Of a DNA stretch of 64,000 nt, positions 1 through 10,046 are shown in pieces. A program made the position numbers and the translations under genes. Where the stretch lies: the NCBI GenBank assembly GCA_947095535.1, contig OX352772.1:164400615-164464614 (forward strand), in the 5' to 3' direction. Every line of letters starts with the position of its first letter. The first letter of the stretch is position 1. The notes under the pieces are model-generated. The model saw only the letters and a program-made list of their open reading frames with translations, did no database searches and was not told the origin of the DNA. Source of the DNA: Poecilobothrus nobilitatus. Taxonomy: Eukaryota > Arthropoda > Insecta > Diptera > Dolichopodidae.

Positions 1-1174
1 ATTTTCATTTTCCAATTTATTAAATAGATGTGGAAAATAACCCTTTTTCAAATTGATCGATAAATTAAAAGCTTTCGGTAATTTTTCTAAGGCCATAGGA
101 AAGTAGTTCGTAGAATCAATAAATTTAATATTATCAATTATCATAACAATAATTTTTGTACCTCGCATAATTAACTGTGGCTCAAGTACAGTTTTATTGA
201 GTATATAATTCCGAATAAACTGATGGTCAAACGCCTGTCCATTATGAGCAATTATGACAATCTTTTTAAATTCCTTTCTTAATTTTAAAATAAATTTCAA
301 GAAATCATCTATCACTCACATTTTTCGTTTTTAAAATTCTTTCTCTTAATTTACATTTTTGACAGAAGTATAGAGAATCAATGTTTATACATTTAAAGTA
401 TCTCAGTTGAGCCACACATAAACCTGGAACATCTCCATCATATCATCTCCACATATATGAGTCCTACTGCTTTTATGGACTTTAAAACAAGATTTGCATT
501 TTCTAATCTCTTCACATATGCTTCTATTTTTTGGCTTTCAAAATATGTTTGACCACGAAATGTTCGATTACACTGCATACATAAAATATTTTTAACATTA
601 AGTGAACAAGCTGGTGAGTTTTGACAGCAAGGGCAACTTTTCGAACATCTATGTTCATTTTTCTTAGAATACGGAATGTGACATTCTTCACAATAAAATG
701 CTGTGCAATGCTGTGTTAGTGAGATTATTACATTGTAATGATTATTATGATATAACAAGTTAATTTTTTTCCCATTATTCAATCCTTCAAATATTATTTC
801 TGCACCCCTTGTTCCATATTTATATAAAACAATTTTGTGTTTATGTAAAAAATTTTGAAATTGATTCAATTCACGAATTCCGCAACCTGCAGATGGAATT
901 GTTATTTTTGATGTTTTTAATAATTTTAAAGCTATTAGAGTTTGTAGTTTTCCTATATTTTTTCGAATTTTTTCATATTCAATAAATTTTTCAATTTTAG
1001 CTCTTGAAACAACAAGTGCACGTGGTAGACATAAATTATCGCTGTTTTTTATTGTTATTATTCCTTTCCTTTTTAATCATTCCTCCTTATAATTTGAATA
1101 TTTATTATTTCTACCTCTACAAGAGGGTAATCTAACACGGGTAACTGTTAAACAAAAGGTATCTGTATTTAAGC
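1..1174 (-). pseudogene. polB: Protein-primed DNA polymerase B, main exon (element A), cut by window edge
   Basis: This is the downstream exon of the Polinton family-B polymerase, which copies the linear element from a protein primer. A cysteine-rich segment at about 545-720, with repeated C-x2-C pairs, is typical of the part before the exonuclease domain in Polinton polymerases. The segment at about 1-300 matches the exonuclease and middle part of the D copy (21.8-22.3 kb). An in-frame TGA at 1077-1079 lies between the short N-terminal exon part and the polymerase frame, and further frame breaks occur near 300-440, so this copy is inactive. The upstream exon is at 1239-1590. The polymerase palm motifs lie beyond the window. 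Confidence 0.8.
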
Positions 1175-1238
1175 CTATAGATATAAAATAAAAATAGTTT
1201 ATAATAAATGAAACAAAAAATGCATTATAAATAACTAC
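1175..1238 (-). other. 64-base intron in polymerase B (element A)
   Basis: On the minus strand the segment starts GTAGTT and ends TATAG. The codon split is phase 1: G before the intron is completed by GC after it. Element D has an intron of identical length at the same codon (20935-20998). Coding similarity between A and D continues across both exon edges, while neither intron is open in frame. I infer a real spliceosomal intron; the donor is weak. Confidence 0.65.
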
Positions 1239-1590
1239 CTTCAGAATTACTTTGAAAAACATTAGAAATTACATCCCAAACGTCGCTAAATTTAAGTTCA
1301 TGAGCAGATCAGTTTAACACAGAACCTTGATGTTCAAAGCTCTGTCCACAAAATGTTAACCCAATCTTATCAGTGGAATTCACATCTTTCACAGCAATCC
1401 TGATTATTTGATGTATAGCATCCTTAATGCAGGTAATTGGTTCTCTATTTTTAGGTACGGATTTAATTACAAATTTTATTTTATGATCGTTCATATTAAA
1501 CCGTTTAACAAATGTCGAATTCTCGTTTTCTATTATATAAGGCATTATAGTTTCGGTAAGAAACCTTTGTAAAATAATTTTTTTCGACAT
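1239..1590 (-). pseudogene. N-terminal exon of polymerase B (element A)
   Basis: Begins with ATG at 1588-1590 (protein start MSKKIILQRF). In many Polintons a domain of this kind, ending in a pattern like VLQSx-E followed by hydrophobic strands and a VxxP-G-GR segment, precedes the polymerase or is fused to its N terminus. Its job is not established. Here the C-terminal part of the exon holds a TAA at 1309-1311 next to a small deletion relative to the D copy, so the exon is broken. The gene is divergent from the accessory gene that starts near 2143. Confidence 0.7.
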
Positions 1591-2142
1591 TTTCTTTATA
1601 CAAATTTCAGATGTTAAATGCTTGAATAACAGAATAATATTAAATTTTCAATACAGATTCATTCTCTTAAATTAAAGTGACACTTTAATAAATTTTAGTT
1701 GTTTTAACTAGAATCCCATCTTAATCCTATCTTAATATGTAAATAACAAATTCTATGCAACATTGTAATTTTCAAACTACAATTTAATTTAAAATTTATC
1801 TTAAAGTCATAAATTGTAATCAAATGACACTATAATAAATTATATTTCATTTATAATTAGATTCTCATCTTATACGTATTTTAAATAAAAAACAGTATTA
1901 CAACATTGTAATCAAACGGCAATTTAATAAATTACCCTTTTTCTGCCTACAAAATATTGTAAAGCATTGTAAACAACTGACATTTTTGATTTTATTTTTT
2001 TTACCTTTACACTTAGAAAATATTTGCAAGAATGTAACGTATTTGTGAATGTAGTTTTTATTTTGTTTTAATATTACTCGAAATTTATATATAAATATAT
2101 TGAGATTTTATAAAAATATCAGTTTAATTTGAAGCAAGCTGG
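1591..2142. promoter_or_regulatory. Divergent intergenic region with repeated ACATTGTAA-type motifs
   Basis: About 550 bases separate the polymerase N-terminal exon (minus) from the accessory gene (plus). The region contains an imperfect tandem duplication of roughly 175 bases (about 1665-1930), with the motif ACATTGTAAT near 1760, 1900 and 1960. The matching interval in element D (16565-16843) is shorter, with one ATTACAATGTAAT palindrome near 16746. A two-way promoter or replication-control region is plausible from position only. Confidence 0.35.
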
Positions 2143-2690
2143 ATGGCACAGTAATTTGATAAAGTTTACGTGTTGGATGACGTAACAATACAGGCGCAAA
2201 TTCCTACAAAAAAGAAAGAAATGGCGAAAATGCCCCTTTATCATGACCAGCAGCAGCAACAACAACAACAGCAACATCATCATTAACAAGGGCAAACACA
2301 ACAACAACAACACTCATTTTATCAGCCACCAGAGCAAATTGAACATTTGCTGGCGCATCATTTTCCATATCATGAAACAACACCAAATTCCACCAAAAAA
2401 AGAAAACTGGTGGAATTATTTAATTAAAAAAAAAAATGTTTAAAGGTTAAAGATATGGAGCCAAGTAGGCTCAAGAAAATACATAAAATTAAAAAATAAA
2501 CACCGTTTAGGATGAAAAATGGGTCTTCGATACCCTAAATAATATTATATTTATACCGCAACAAAAAATTGCGGTATTTGAAGATAACGATTTCCGAGAG
2601 GAAATCAAAAAAATACTTATTTACTCGTAACGAGAAAAATGAGTTAATTTTAAAAGAAGAACTATTTATTTATTTCAAATCAATTTTGTA
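2143..2690 (+). pseudogene. Polinton accessory gene with Gln/His-rich stretch (element A), broken
   Basis: The start ATGGCACAG at 2143 matches the start of the D copy on its minus strand at 16564. A stop follows almost at once. The Gln/His/Asn-coding repeat lies at about 2248-2320, and the conserved C-terminal region, with the equivalent of FLKVKDMD and WVFETLNNII, is spread over different frames at about 2440-2690. An intact relative is the 177-residue protein at 60344-60877. Function unknown. It converges on the integrase, as in the other elements. Confidence 0.6.
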
Positions 2691-2747
2691 CTGTTCTAAA
2701 TTTATTTTCATTTTTCAGATGTTAGGATTTTAATTTATTTTTCAGAT

Positions 2748-2941
2748 GGGGATCCTCGGTGGCCTAGTGGGTAAGAGCGTATAAAATGTGTTGTAAACAC
2801 CAAGGGAGTGTGGGTTCGAGTCCCACACACGTCGTAACAGTTATTCCCCCTTGCGAAATTTACAGCCACGCTTGAACAGGAAAGGCTGTGTAATTTCCTG
2901 TCCACATTTATGTGGCAGAGAAATGCATTAAAAAAAAAAAA
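2748..2941 (+). mobile_element. tRNA-derived SINE
   Basis: An RNA polymerase III A box (TGGCCTAGTGG, 2760-2770) is followed by a B box (GGTTCGAGTCC, 2813-2823). The T-arm stem GTGTGG/CCACAC is perfect. After the tRNA-like head comes about 100 bases of unrelated body and an A-tail at 2930-2941. The anticodon arm and acceptor stem do not fold properly, so this is not a working tRNA. The flanks both carry TTTTTCAGATG, which may be the target duplication, but the surrounding DNA is a tandem repeat of that same motif. Confidence 0.75.
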
Positions 2942-3110
2942 CTTTTTCAGATGTTAGGATTTTATTTTATTTTTCAGATGTTAGGATTTTATTTTATTTT
3001 TCAGATGTTAGGATTTTATTTTATTTTTCAGATGTTAGAATTTTATTTTATTTTCAGATGTTAAGATTTTATCTTATTTTTCAGATGTTAGCAAGTTTTT
3101 CAGATCCTTA
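2935..3110. repeat. Tandem repeat, unit about 26 bases containing TTTTTCAGATGTTAG
   Basis: Six or seven imperfect copies lie between the accessory gene and the integrase 3' end; one or two more precede the SINE at about 2715-2747. The same motif, inverted, sits in the same convergent gap in element D (15886-16010), so it is an inherited part of the element and not chance simple sequence. Confidence 0.8.
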
Positions 3111-3132
3111 TTAAAGTTTTATTTTACAGATA

Positions 3133-4240
3133 TTAAACAATATTTGTTGAATTTATCCATGTGTTATGTTTTTCGTCAAACCCAAACCATTTATCAAAAA
3201 CTTTATTGCCTTTTTTCTTTAAAATTTTTTCGACAAGATATACGTTTGGGTGTTTAACAGATGTGAGTTCCTCCTCATAAAATCCACCAAATATTGAATC
3301 ATTTTTATAATCAACCAGCTGATATGTGATCGGAAAGGTACTGTTTACTTTGATAATTTTAAAAATTTCAGTAGACCAATTCGGTTGAAAACCTTTTTCA
3401 AAAGTTTTTTTGTATTTACTTATTCTAACATAGTCTCCAACTTTATATTTAGCTTTTAGAGAAATTTTAGATTGGATGTAAACATTTTTTAAAATAAATT
3501 TTTCGTTTTTCTTAGAAATTTCTTTTACTATTTGATATCTTGATATGATTTTTACACCATCTAACTAGTTCTAAAAATCTAATTTTACAATTCTTTATTT
3601 ATATACTCTGAAAACTTTGAATTTTTACTGGGTTCTACAGTATATAACGCGGTTCAATTTTACTGGCAAATCATTTTTGGTAAGATATTTTACAAAAATG
3701 GGGTAATTTAGTTGTTCTATGTTTAGTGGAATTATATGTGTTTAATAAAGATTGCAATATATTAATCCATTTGTAGTTTCCTTGTAAACTAAATATTTTC
3801 CACATTAAATTTTTCAAAGTTCAATTAAAGCGTTCTACAATAGATGCTTTCATGTCAGAGTAAGTATGATAGTGATTAATACCCTTCTTTACAAAAAAAT
3901 TTTGAAATATCGAATTGAAAAATTCTTTACCTTGATCTGAATGAATGCTTTTAGGTAGGTTTTTAGCTCGTTTTATAATTTTCTTTAAAGCATTTGAAAC
4001 ATTACTACCAGTTTTAGTTTTAATTGGTTCAGGATAAGCATATTTAGAAAATATATCTATAACGGTTAACATATATTTAAAACCTTTGTTGAATTTTCCA
4101 TAAGGAATCATTTCCACCAGATCAATTTGCCACGTATCATTAACTCTTTTCTGCTTGACTTTCCTTCTAAGATACATTTTTCTAGCTGGTCTATGTATTT
4201 CTTTTACTATTTGATATCTTGATATGATTTTTACACCATC
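3133..4240 (-). pseudogene. Polinton chromodomain integrase (element A), interrupted
   Basis: This is an rve-type integrase of the retroviral fold that inserts the element into the host chromosome. The core at 3821-4177 keeps all three catalytic acids: D in WQIDL, D in SDQGKEF and E in SIVERFN. The C-terminal chromodomain, ending WINSTNIV-stop at 3133, would bind modified histone tails. The gene is broken by a 185-base duplicated segment of its own upstream region at about 3524-3708 and by loss of a start: where D has ATG this copy reads ATA. Confidence 0.8.
3524..3708. repeat. 185-base direct duplication, copy 1 (inside integrase)
   Basis: Nearly identical to 4196-4380, which is the natural gap between integrase and the acidic gene. 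This extra copy interrupts the integrase reading frame about 670 bases away. Both begin ATTTCTTTTACTATTTG, a short stretch that also resembles integrase coding sequence, suggesting a microhomology-driven duplication. Confidence 0.85.
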
Positions 4241-4380
4241 TAACTAGTTCTAAAAATCTAATTTTACAATTCTTTATTTATATACTCTGAAAACTTTGAA
4301 TTTTGACTGGGTTCTACAGTATATAACGCGGTTCAATTTTACTGGCAAATCATTTTTGGTAAGATATTTTATAAAAATGG
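4196..4380. repeat. 185-base direct duplication, copy 2 (original intergenic site)
   Basis: Spans the 5' end of the integrase and the leader of the acidic gene that starts at 4377. It includes the TATATACT stretch near 4279, a possible TATA element. See 3524-3708 for the second copy. Confidence 0.8.
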
Positions 4381-4613
4381 CAGCTGATTCGACAACATTT
4401 CCATTTACTGAGGAAATTGAAATAGTCAGTACACAAAATGAAGTTGATGAAATTACATCTACCGTAGATGAGGAGGAATTAATGGAAAGTGAAGAATTCA
4501 TACCACCGTTTCAAGTCTTAGATGAATACAGAGATGTGCAACAAATTTGGGAAATAAATAACCAAGAAAGAGAACCAAACTATTTTGCAGAATTTTTTAG
4601 AAATAATTTATAG
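4377..4613 (+). CDS. Small acidic Polinton protein (element A)
   Basis: A 78-residue protein starting MAADSTTFPF. It is rich in Glu and Asp and carries EFIPPFQ at about residues 41-47, shared with the D copy (14463-14756, minus), which has the same EFIPPFQ followed by a long Glu run. I chose the ATG at 4377 over the upstream ATG at 4296 because the similarity to D begins there. In both elements it is divergent from the integrase and converges on the adjacent gene of unknown role. No known domain recognised. Confidence 0.65.
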   Translation: MAADSTTFPFTEEIEIVSTQNEVDEITSTVDEEELMESEEFIPPFQVLDEYRDVQQIWEINNQEREPNYFAEFFRNNL

Positions 4614-4732
4614 CCTAAAATAATATATAAGAATATTTGTATAAATGTATTATGTATCTATAAGTATTTCATAATAAAAACAAATTAAATAAATTTTACA
4701 AATTTTTCATTTATTGTTGTTCTTGACTAAAA

Positions 4733-4738
4733 TATTAC
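4733..4738. repeat. Target-site duplication of element B, left copy (TATTAC)
   Basis: TATTAC immediately precedes the B terminus AGTAGTAAGG and is repeated directly after the right terminus at 31287-31292. Six bases is the standard duplication length for Polinton integrases. Confidence 0.93.
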
Positions 4739-5390
4739 AGTAGTAAGGATATGGCGGTGCAAATGGGGGAGCTTTTAAACGGCAAAGTTTTTAAGCGGTA
4801 AAGTACGAGTAAAATGTTTGCGTCTTTGCTATTTTGCATGATCATGTGGAGAGGAGCAAAACAATGCCGCTGCCGCTGCAACGGAGTTTTTAAGCGGTAA
4901 AGTATTAGTAAAAGGCTTATGTGTTTGATATTTTAAATTTATTTAAAGATTTATTTTTATTAATAAAAGTTTTATTGATTTTGGAACTTAAGTTTAAACT
5001 TGATTTAATGTTTATATAAAAAATTTAAAAAAGTTTTTAAAGCTGGATTAAAAATAGGTGAATTATTATTATCTTTGAGAAACTTAATAATTTTTATTAA
5101 TAAAAAATTTTCTTGGTTATGGAACTTAAGTTTAAACTTGATTTAATGTTTATATAAAAAGTTTTTAAAGCTGGGTTAAAAATTGGTGAATTATTATTAT
5201 CTTTGAGAAGCTTTAAAATTGCTAAATATATAAATAAATTCAACAACTTCAATATGAAAAGTTTTTAACATTTGGTTTGAATACTTCATTAAAAAGTGGT
5301 TTTAAAAACTTGATTTAAAATTGATGAATTATTATTATCTTTGAGAAGCTTTATAGTTAAATTAAAAGTACTACTATTTTAAATTAGAGT
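4739..5390 (+). repeat. Left terminal inverted repeat of element B
   Basis: The outermost 60 bases contain ATATGGCGGTGCAAAT. Inward come imperfect repeats of about 120 bases holding GGAACTTAAGTTTAAACTTG and GAATTATTATTATCTTTGAG. The matching inverted sequence runs from about 30480 to 31286. Similarity continues to about 5390 by eye; the exact inner edge was not determined. Confidence 0.85.
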
Positions 5391-5639
5391 GAAGATATGG
5401 AAAGTTTTTTAAAGTTTGGGTATGATAAATCTATGTATTCTTAATACTGTAAAACTTGTGTTCAAAAAGTTATTTTTATAAGTAAAAAACAGTTTGCATT
5501 TCATAATAAAAGTTTGTTTTGTTTTTCATTAAAAACTATATTAATAATTTTAATTATAAATTTCCTTAAACTAAGCATGCATTAGTTTTATAATGTCTAC
5601 GATAATTACAATAAAGTTGATATAAATTAATTTAATTTA

Positions 5640-7285
5640 CAATGACCCCATGCAAGGGTATGCATTTTATCATGTAATATATATCTCTTATTATCTGAAG
5701 AATTTAAAGCTATTTTATTTAAGTTTTGGGTGTAAATTACATGTAAATATGATTTAAAATTGTTCATTTCTCTATATATAATTTAATTTTTTAATAGACA
5801 GTTTTTATAATTATTTAAATTTAGGTCATTTACAACATATTTTTTCACACATTTTGCCTTTTTCCATGATCACCCTGAAACTACTCAAGGTAATACATTT
5901 TTGACCTTAAACCAATAAATTCAGAAACAATTCTACCGTTGAATTAATTTTTAAATAATCCAAGTTTTTTTTTATTTAATAAAGGGAAATTGTATGGATT
6001 TTCAGGAGTATAATCAGATGTATCAAAATGTATGGATAATCCTTTTTTTTTTTTTTTGTCTTTATTTAAATCACAAAAAAAAAAAATTTTTTTTTAAATT
6101 TTTATGTATATCAGAATAAAAATCATCTGTTTGTATAGTATAAATGAAACTGTCGGTATCAGTATAATTTAAAGAAACTCCATATTTAGGTTTAATATAA
6201 TTATAGTGAAAATCATACATTAGAATTTTGGATTGTTCTAACACACAGAAACCTAAATATATCGGTTTGTTATAAAGAACTTGGGATTTATTCAGTTGAA
6301 TTGCAATTAAATTTTCAGTAAATCTAGATGAACTATGGTAATTAGGTTTGGCTATTAGAGCTCGAGCACCCAAATGTCTCCCTTCACTTTCCCATGAAGT
6401 GGCTATTTTCACATCGACTCTCTTGTCAACATTCTCCATAGTTTTTCCGAAAACGGCATTATACATTAATTTAAAAAAGTCTTTCTCAAAATTATTTAAT
6501 GCATTAGTTCTATGCATGTTATTTAAATCAATGTACTTTTTCAACCATTCAGATTGCTGAAATTTTAGAGCTCTATGAACTTTTTGAATTACTATACCAT
6601 TTTGAAGGCATTGTTTTAAATTTCGGTAATGAATAACATATTTATCATTACGGAAAATCATTATGCATATCATGAAGATTCTGTGGATATTCTAAATCTA
6701 CTTCTAAAACATACCCTATTTCCGAATTATCTGGACATTAATACTATCGCGATTGTCAACGTACTGAAAACTTTTATATGGTACATATTGATACATTGCC
6801 CAGCCATATAAATTATTCGCATCTAAATAAACAACATATGTTGAATTTTCTTCTTTTTTATAATATTCCCCATATATTTATTGTTGGCTTTTGAATGTCT
6901 TAAGGAACATTGACTAATACCACCACGTATTCCTTTTTGGAAAGAAATGTACATATTAATATCACTTAATAACTTTTTTATTTTTATTTTTAGATTTATT
7001 TGTTCTGTTTTATTATTATATACATTTGGAGAAGAATCTAAATAACACCAAATTCTTCGTCCAATGTTCGATTTGTCATTGATTGCGGTCGCATGTGATG
7101 ATTTTGAAATATATTTGTGCATTTATTTACCAATGATTTTATAAACTCCTTAGAACAATCAACTCCTACAAACTCCTCATAACCACTCAAAGAATCATCG
7201 AAAGTACATTTAAAATAATATGAAAATGCTATTGGTACATGTCTATGTATATTTATATTTGATGAAATTTCTGGATTAGGGTTAC
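5640..7285 (-). pseudogene. polB: DNA polymerase B fragment of a second type (element B)
   Basis: The minus strand encodes the C-terminal two thirds of a family-B polymerase. Motif B is seen as LMYNAVFGKTMEN, the metal-binding motif C as YTDTDSF (about 6160), and a conserved [11 protein letters not shown] segment lies near 6900. The C-terminal end, with ALNSSDNKRY and the closing LAWGH, is at about 5650-5720. Many frameshifts are present, and the 5' side is cut at about 7285 by repeat DNA. Its sequence differs from the polymerase of A and D, so B belongs to another Polinton lineage. Confidence 0.8.
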
Positions 7286-8510
7286 ATTAGAGATTACGGA
7301 AATTGGCGGCATAAATCACAAAAAGAGCTTCCATTTGTTGTTGGTTCGGGTAGCTGCCATACAACTTCTCTTTTTAAATGAAAATAACTCAGTGTCCGTA
7401 CGCACGATAACTCAAAAAATAACGGAGGTAGGAGGCTGAAATTTTTTTTACATCACTTTTGCAAAATTGTTAGTTTTGCTATTTAACTCGAGCATTTTCG
7501 GCGGCCGGATTCTAGTAGCTGCCATATAACTTCTTTCTTTAAATGGAAATAACCCAGTGTCTATTCAATCCAGGTATCTGAAATTTTGCAAATGATGATC
7601 GACTTTTATGGCAACAACTTCTGTAAAATTTAATTGTGATGATATGACAGGTTCGGATAGTTGCCGTACAACTTCTCTTTTTAAATGAAAATAACTCAGT
7701 GTCTATTGAAGCTAGCTATCTGAAATTTATTGAAGAAGTGTCGAGTTGCATGCCAAAAACTTTTGTAAAATTTGATTGGTCTAAAGCAGCCGGCTCAGGC
7801 TTCTTGAATTTCTTGGAACTTAATGAAGCTAGGCGCAAAAGATTCGGGTAGCTGTCATACAACTCCACAATTTACATAAATATATCTCTGTATTTCGGTA
7901 CTAAAAAATCTGAATGTTTTTAAAAGATGATCAAGTTTTATAGAAACAGGATATATTACGTTCATACGGTATCCCAGAGTTGACACAGTCTACTCTACTG
8001 CACTCTTCTTCGTTTTTTCTTTTTTTATTTTACAACATTGTATTATACCTACATACGTAAAAGGAGATATAAAAGAAACGAAAAAAAACTTGTTTTTATT
8101 ATTTAATAAGAAAAATATTCGTAGGTACTTTTGAATACCAAGATGTAAATAATAAAAATAAAAACAAAACGTAAACAAGAAGTAGATACAAAGTGTATTT
8201 TTGTTTATTAAAGAAGATCAATAATTGTTGTAAGTTGTTATTATAGTTTTAAAGCTGCAAAATAAAAAAATAAAAAATTATGGAATTATAGGTGCATCTG
8301 TTATGTAAGATTTTTTCTGTTCTATAATAACATTGAGAAAATAACCGGAAATCTTTGATTTACTTGGTCTTGTTATTATTGCGTTACATTCTATACTGTA
8401 AGGAATCAAAGAGGCAAGTTAATTGCTTTTGGTACCTATTTGAAAACAAAAATAAAACAAATTTATTTATATGTTTGAAATAATTTTGTATTTGAAAACA
8501 TTTTACAATT
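7286..8510. repeat. Diverged tandem repeats, no gene
   Basis: From 7340 to about 7960 the phrase TTCGGGTAGCTGCCATACAA (with variants) recurs about every 150-190 bases, each time followed by AACTTCTCTTTTTAAATG and AATAACTCAGTGTC. I see no coding sequence. From 7985 to 8510 the DNA is AT-rich and unrecognised. The left edge of element D must lie in this stretch, but no inverted terminus is visible. Confidence 0.6.
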
Positions 8511-8678
8511 TTACAGAAATCTGTGTTGGGAAATTTTGTTACGGTGATCAGATGTTACGATTTTAGAAATAGCTAGACCAACTTTTTCTATACGTCTTTG
8601 AAATCTACTTCTATCACGTGCGTATTCCTCCCAATGACCTTTCCTAGCTGATCTGTAAGCATAGACCCATAGATGCAT
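8511..8678 (-). CDS. Small basic Polinton protein, 55 residues
   Basis: The protein begins MHLWVYAYRS and has the Arg/Lys-rich centre RDRSRFQRRIEKVGL. It is supported by a second copy in element A (41796-41927), where the changes are mostly conservative and the frame stays open through the conserved part. The net charge is strongly positive, which would fit a DNA-condensing or core protein, but that is inference; no known family was recognised. It is the last gene on this side of D, downstream of the exonuclease-like gene. Confidence 0.6.
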   Translation of the reverse strand: MHLWVYAYRSARKGHWEEYARDRSRFQRRIEKVGLAISKIVTSDHRNKISQHRFL

Positions 8679-8761
8679 AACGTGAATTTTTTGTTTTATG
8701 TTGAAGTAAACTTTTTTTTGTTATTTAAATCCATATTGTGCAAGTATGAAAATTGAAGGTC

Positions 8762-9253
8762 TTAGTCTAACATTTTTTCTTTTAAAAGATGCATATATAC
8801 ATTAAAACAATTTTTAACAGCACATCTGAAACTCTTGTTTGATAAGTGTATAGGACAATTATAATTAAAGTTTTCAATCTTTTGTAATGATGGCAAGTCT
8901 CTGCTTAGATCTTCTATTTCAACACTGTCAATGTACTTTTGAAGGAAAAGTTTTTTTTGTTCTCCTTTAACATACATTTTTTCCGCTGACTCTAAATAGT
9001 GTTTTAATATACATTTTACATCTAAATATTCAACTAAGCCGTTATTCCATTTGAGTCCATTTATTTCATTTTCGCAATACTGGTTATTATATTTCACATC
9101 TTCACTAAGCTCTTCTGCGGGGTACGGTGCTTTGAAATGATACACAGTTGGAATTAAACTTCCTTTTTCAAGTATGGCTAACTCTTTTAGGAAATATTGT
9201 TTTTCATTTCCTTGCAAAAATTGTAGGTCAGCTATAAAAACTTGTTTAACCAT
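8762..9253 (-). CDS. Conserved Polinton protein, possible exonuclease-like fold
   Basis: 163 residues if started at the ATG whose complement is 9251-9253 (MVKQVFIADLQFLQG); an in-frame upstream ATG at 9310 would overlap the neighbouring promoter. It resembles a family common in insect and other invertebrate mobile elements, with the pattern ADLQ...KELAIL...APYP...GLKWNNG...YVKGEQK...C-H...CAVKNCF. The spaced acids and the YVKG-EKK segment suggest a degenerate RNase H-like or exonuclease fold, from memory of the family only. Intact here; removed cleanly from element A. Divergent from the ATPase, about 95 bases away. Confidence 0.6.
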   Translation of the reverse strand: MVKQVFIADLQFLQGNEKQYFLKELAILEKGSLIPTVYHFKAPYPAEELSEDVKYNNQYCENEINGLKWNNGLVEYLDVKCILKHYLESAEKMYVKGEQKKLFLQKYIDSVEIEDLSRDLPSLQKIENFNYNCPIHLSNKSFRCAVKNCFNVYMHLLKEKMLD

Positions 9254-9347
9254 GTCGAAGGTTTGTAAAAGAATGTTCAATGAAATAATTAAATTTACAT
9301 TTATATTCATTTCGAAAAAGAGCTGTTCATATAAATATAGGTTAGCA
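9254..9347. promoter_or_regulatory. Bidirectional promoter between exonuclease-like gene and ATPase
   Basis: The 94-base gap contains ATATAAATATAG at about 9329-9340, a good TATA element for the plus-strand ATPase start at 9348. Element A keeps the same TATA-like block beside its ATPase even though its exonuclease-like gene is lost. Confidence 0.45.
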
Positions 9348-10046
9348 ATGATTGTTTTAACTAATACAACTAAGTTGTTTCACCCATTTACAATGATGGT
9401 GGCGGGCCCATCCTATTGTGGTAAAACCACATTTATTTGTAATTTAATAAAATATAAAGAAGAAAATATACTACCACATATTAATAGAATTATTTGGTGT
9501 AATCCAGACAAAAATGCTGTTTCACAATATATGAAAGATGTTGAATATAGTAACACTATTCCAGATTTTAATGATAATCAAGAACCTTTGTTAATTATTA
9601 TCGATGATATGATGTTAAGTTCTCATGATAAGTTTGTATGTGATTTATTTACTAGAGGATCACATCATAGAAATTTATCTGTAATATTTGTAACACAAAA
9701 TGTTTTTCACCAGGGTAAATTTTCAAGAGATATTTCACTCAACTGCAAATATTTAGTACTTTTCAAAAATCCAAGAGATAAATCGCAGATATTACCTCTA
9801 GCTCGCCAAACATATCCCAATCAAATTAAACCATTTGAAAAAGTATATAAGGATGTGACGTCAGTCCCATATGGCTATATATTAATAGATCTTACTCAAG
9901 ACGTTAATGATATATTTCGATTAAGAAGTGCTATATTTTGGAAAGGTTTGTGTTATTGTACGAGAGATCAATTAGAACAATTTGGGGAGGAATATGAAAC
10001 GTTTGAAGACCAATCGACATATATTGCACCTATTAAAAACCTCTAA
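9348..10046 (+). CDS. Genome-packaging ATPase (FtsK/HerA-type), element D
   Basis: 232 residues, intact. Walker A GPSYCGKT is at residues 20-27, Walker B LLIIIDDM at 81-88, and a conserved block SHHRNLSVIFVTQNVFHQGKF at about residues 105-125 carries the sensor residues. Enzymes of this family pump viral DNA into capsids in Polintons, adenovirus-like and NCLDV viruses. The start at 9348 is preferred to the ATG at 9174, because the extra N-terminal residues overlap the divergent gene and are absent from the other copies. Its 3' end overlaps the next gene by 53 bases in another frame. Confidence 0.9.
   Translation: MIVLTNTTKLFHPFTMMVAGPSYCGKTTFICNLIKYKEENILPHINRIIWCNPDKNAVSQYMKDVEYSNTIPDFNDNQEPLLIIIDDMMLSSHDKFVCDLFTRGSHHRNLSVIFVTQNVFHQGKFSRDISLNCKYLVLFKNPRDKSQILPLARQTYPNQIKPFEKVYKDVTSVPYGYILIDLTQDVNDIFRLRSAIFWKGLCYCTRDQLEQFGEEYETFEDQSTYIAPIKNL

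Larger units (their letters stand above)
1..4738. mobile_element. Outer Maverick/Polinton element A, left part
   Basis: This is the left half of a Polinton whose other half begins at 31287. It holds, from left to right, polymerase B on the minus strand (running off the window), an accessory gene on the plus strand, a chromodomain integrase on the minus strand and an acidic small gene on the plus strand. The same order, inverted, occurs at 13.8-23.6 kb in the related element D. The left terminus of A lies outside the window. Element B was inserted at TATTAC (4733-4738), and the reading frame interrupted there resumes at 31293 on the other side of B. Confidence 0.85.

Noticed and set aside
2119..2443. 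Leucine-rich frame (2119-2313) and Val/Ala-rich frame (2204-2386) on the minus strand
   Set aside because: Both are antisense readings of the Gln/His/Asn repeat of the accessory gene.
2748..2833. A tRNA gene, from good A and B boxes and a perfect T-arm
   Set aside because: The acceptor ends do not pair and the anticodon arm lacks a 7-base loop; an unrelated body and an A-tail follow, so it was called a SINE.
7990..8178. A 62-residue aromatic-rich frame left of the small basic gene as a D gene
   Set aside because: Composition follows the AT-rich sequence and no counterpart exists in element A.
9174..9347. Extended N terminus of the ATPase from the ATG at 9174
   Set aside because: It would overlap the divergent gene and its promoter, and the other ATPase copies begin near the equivalent of 9348.
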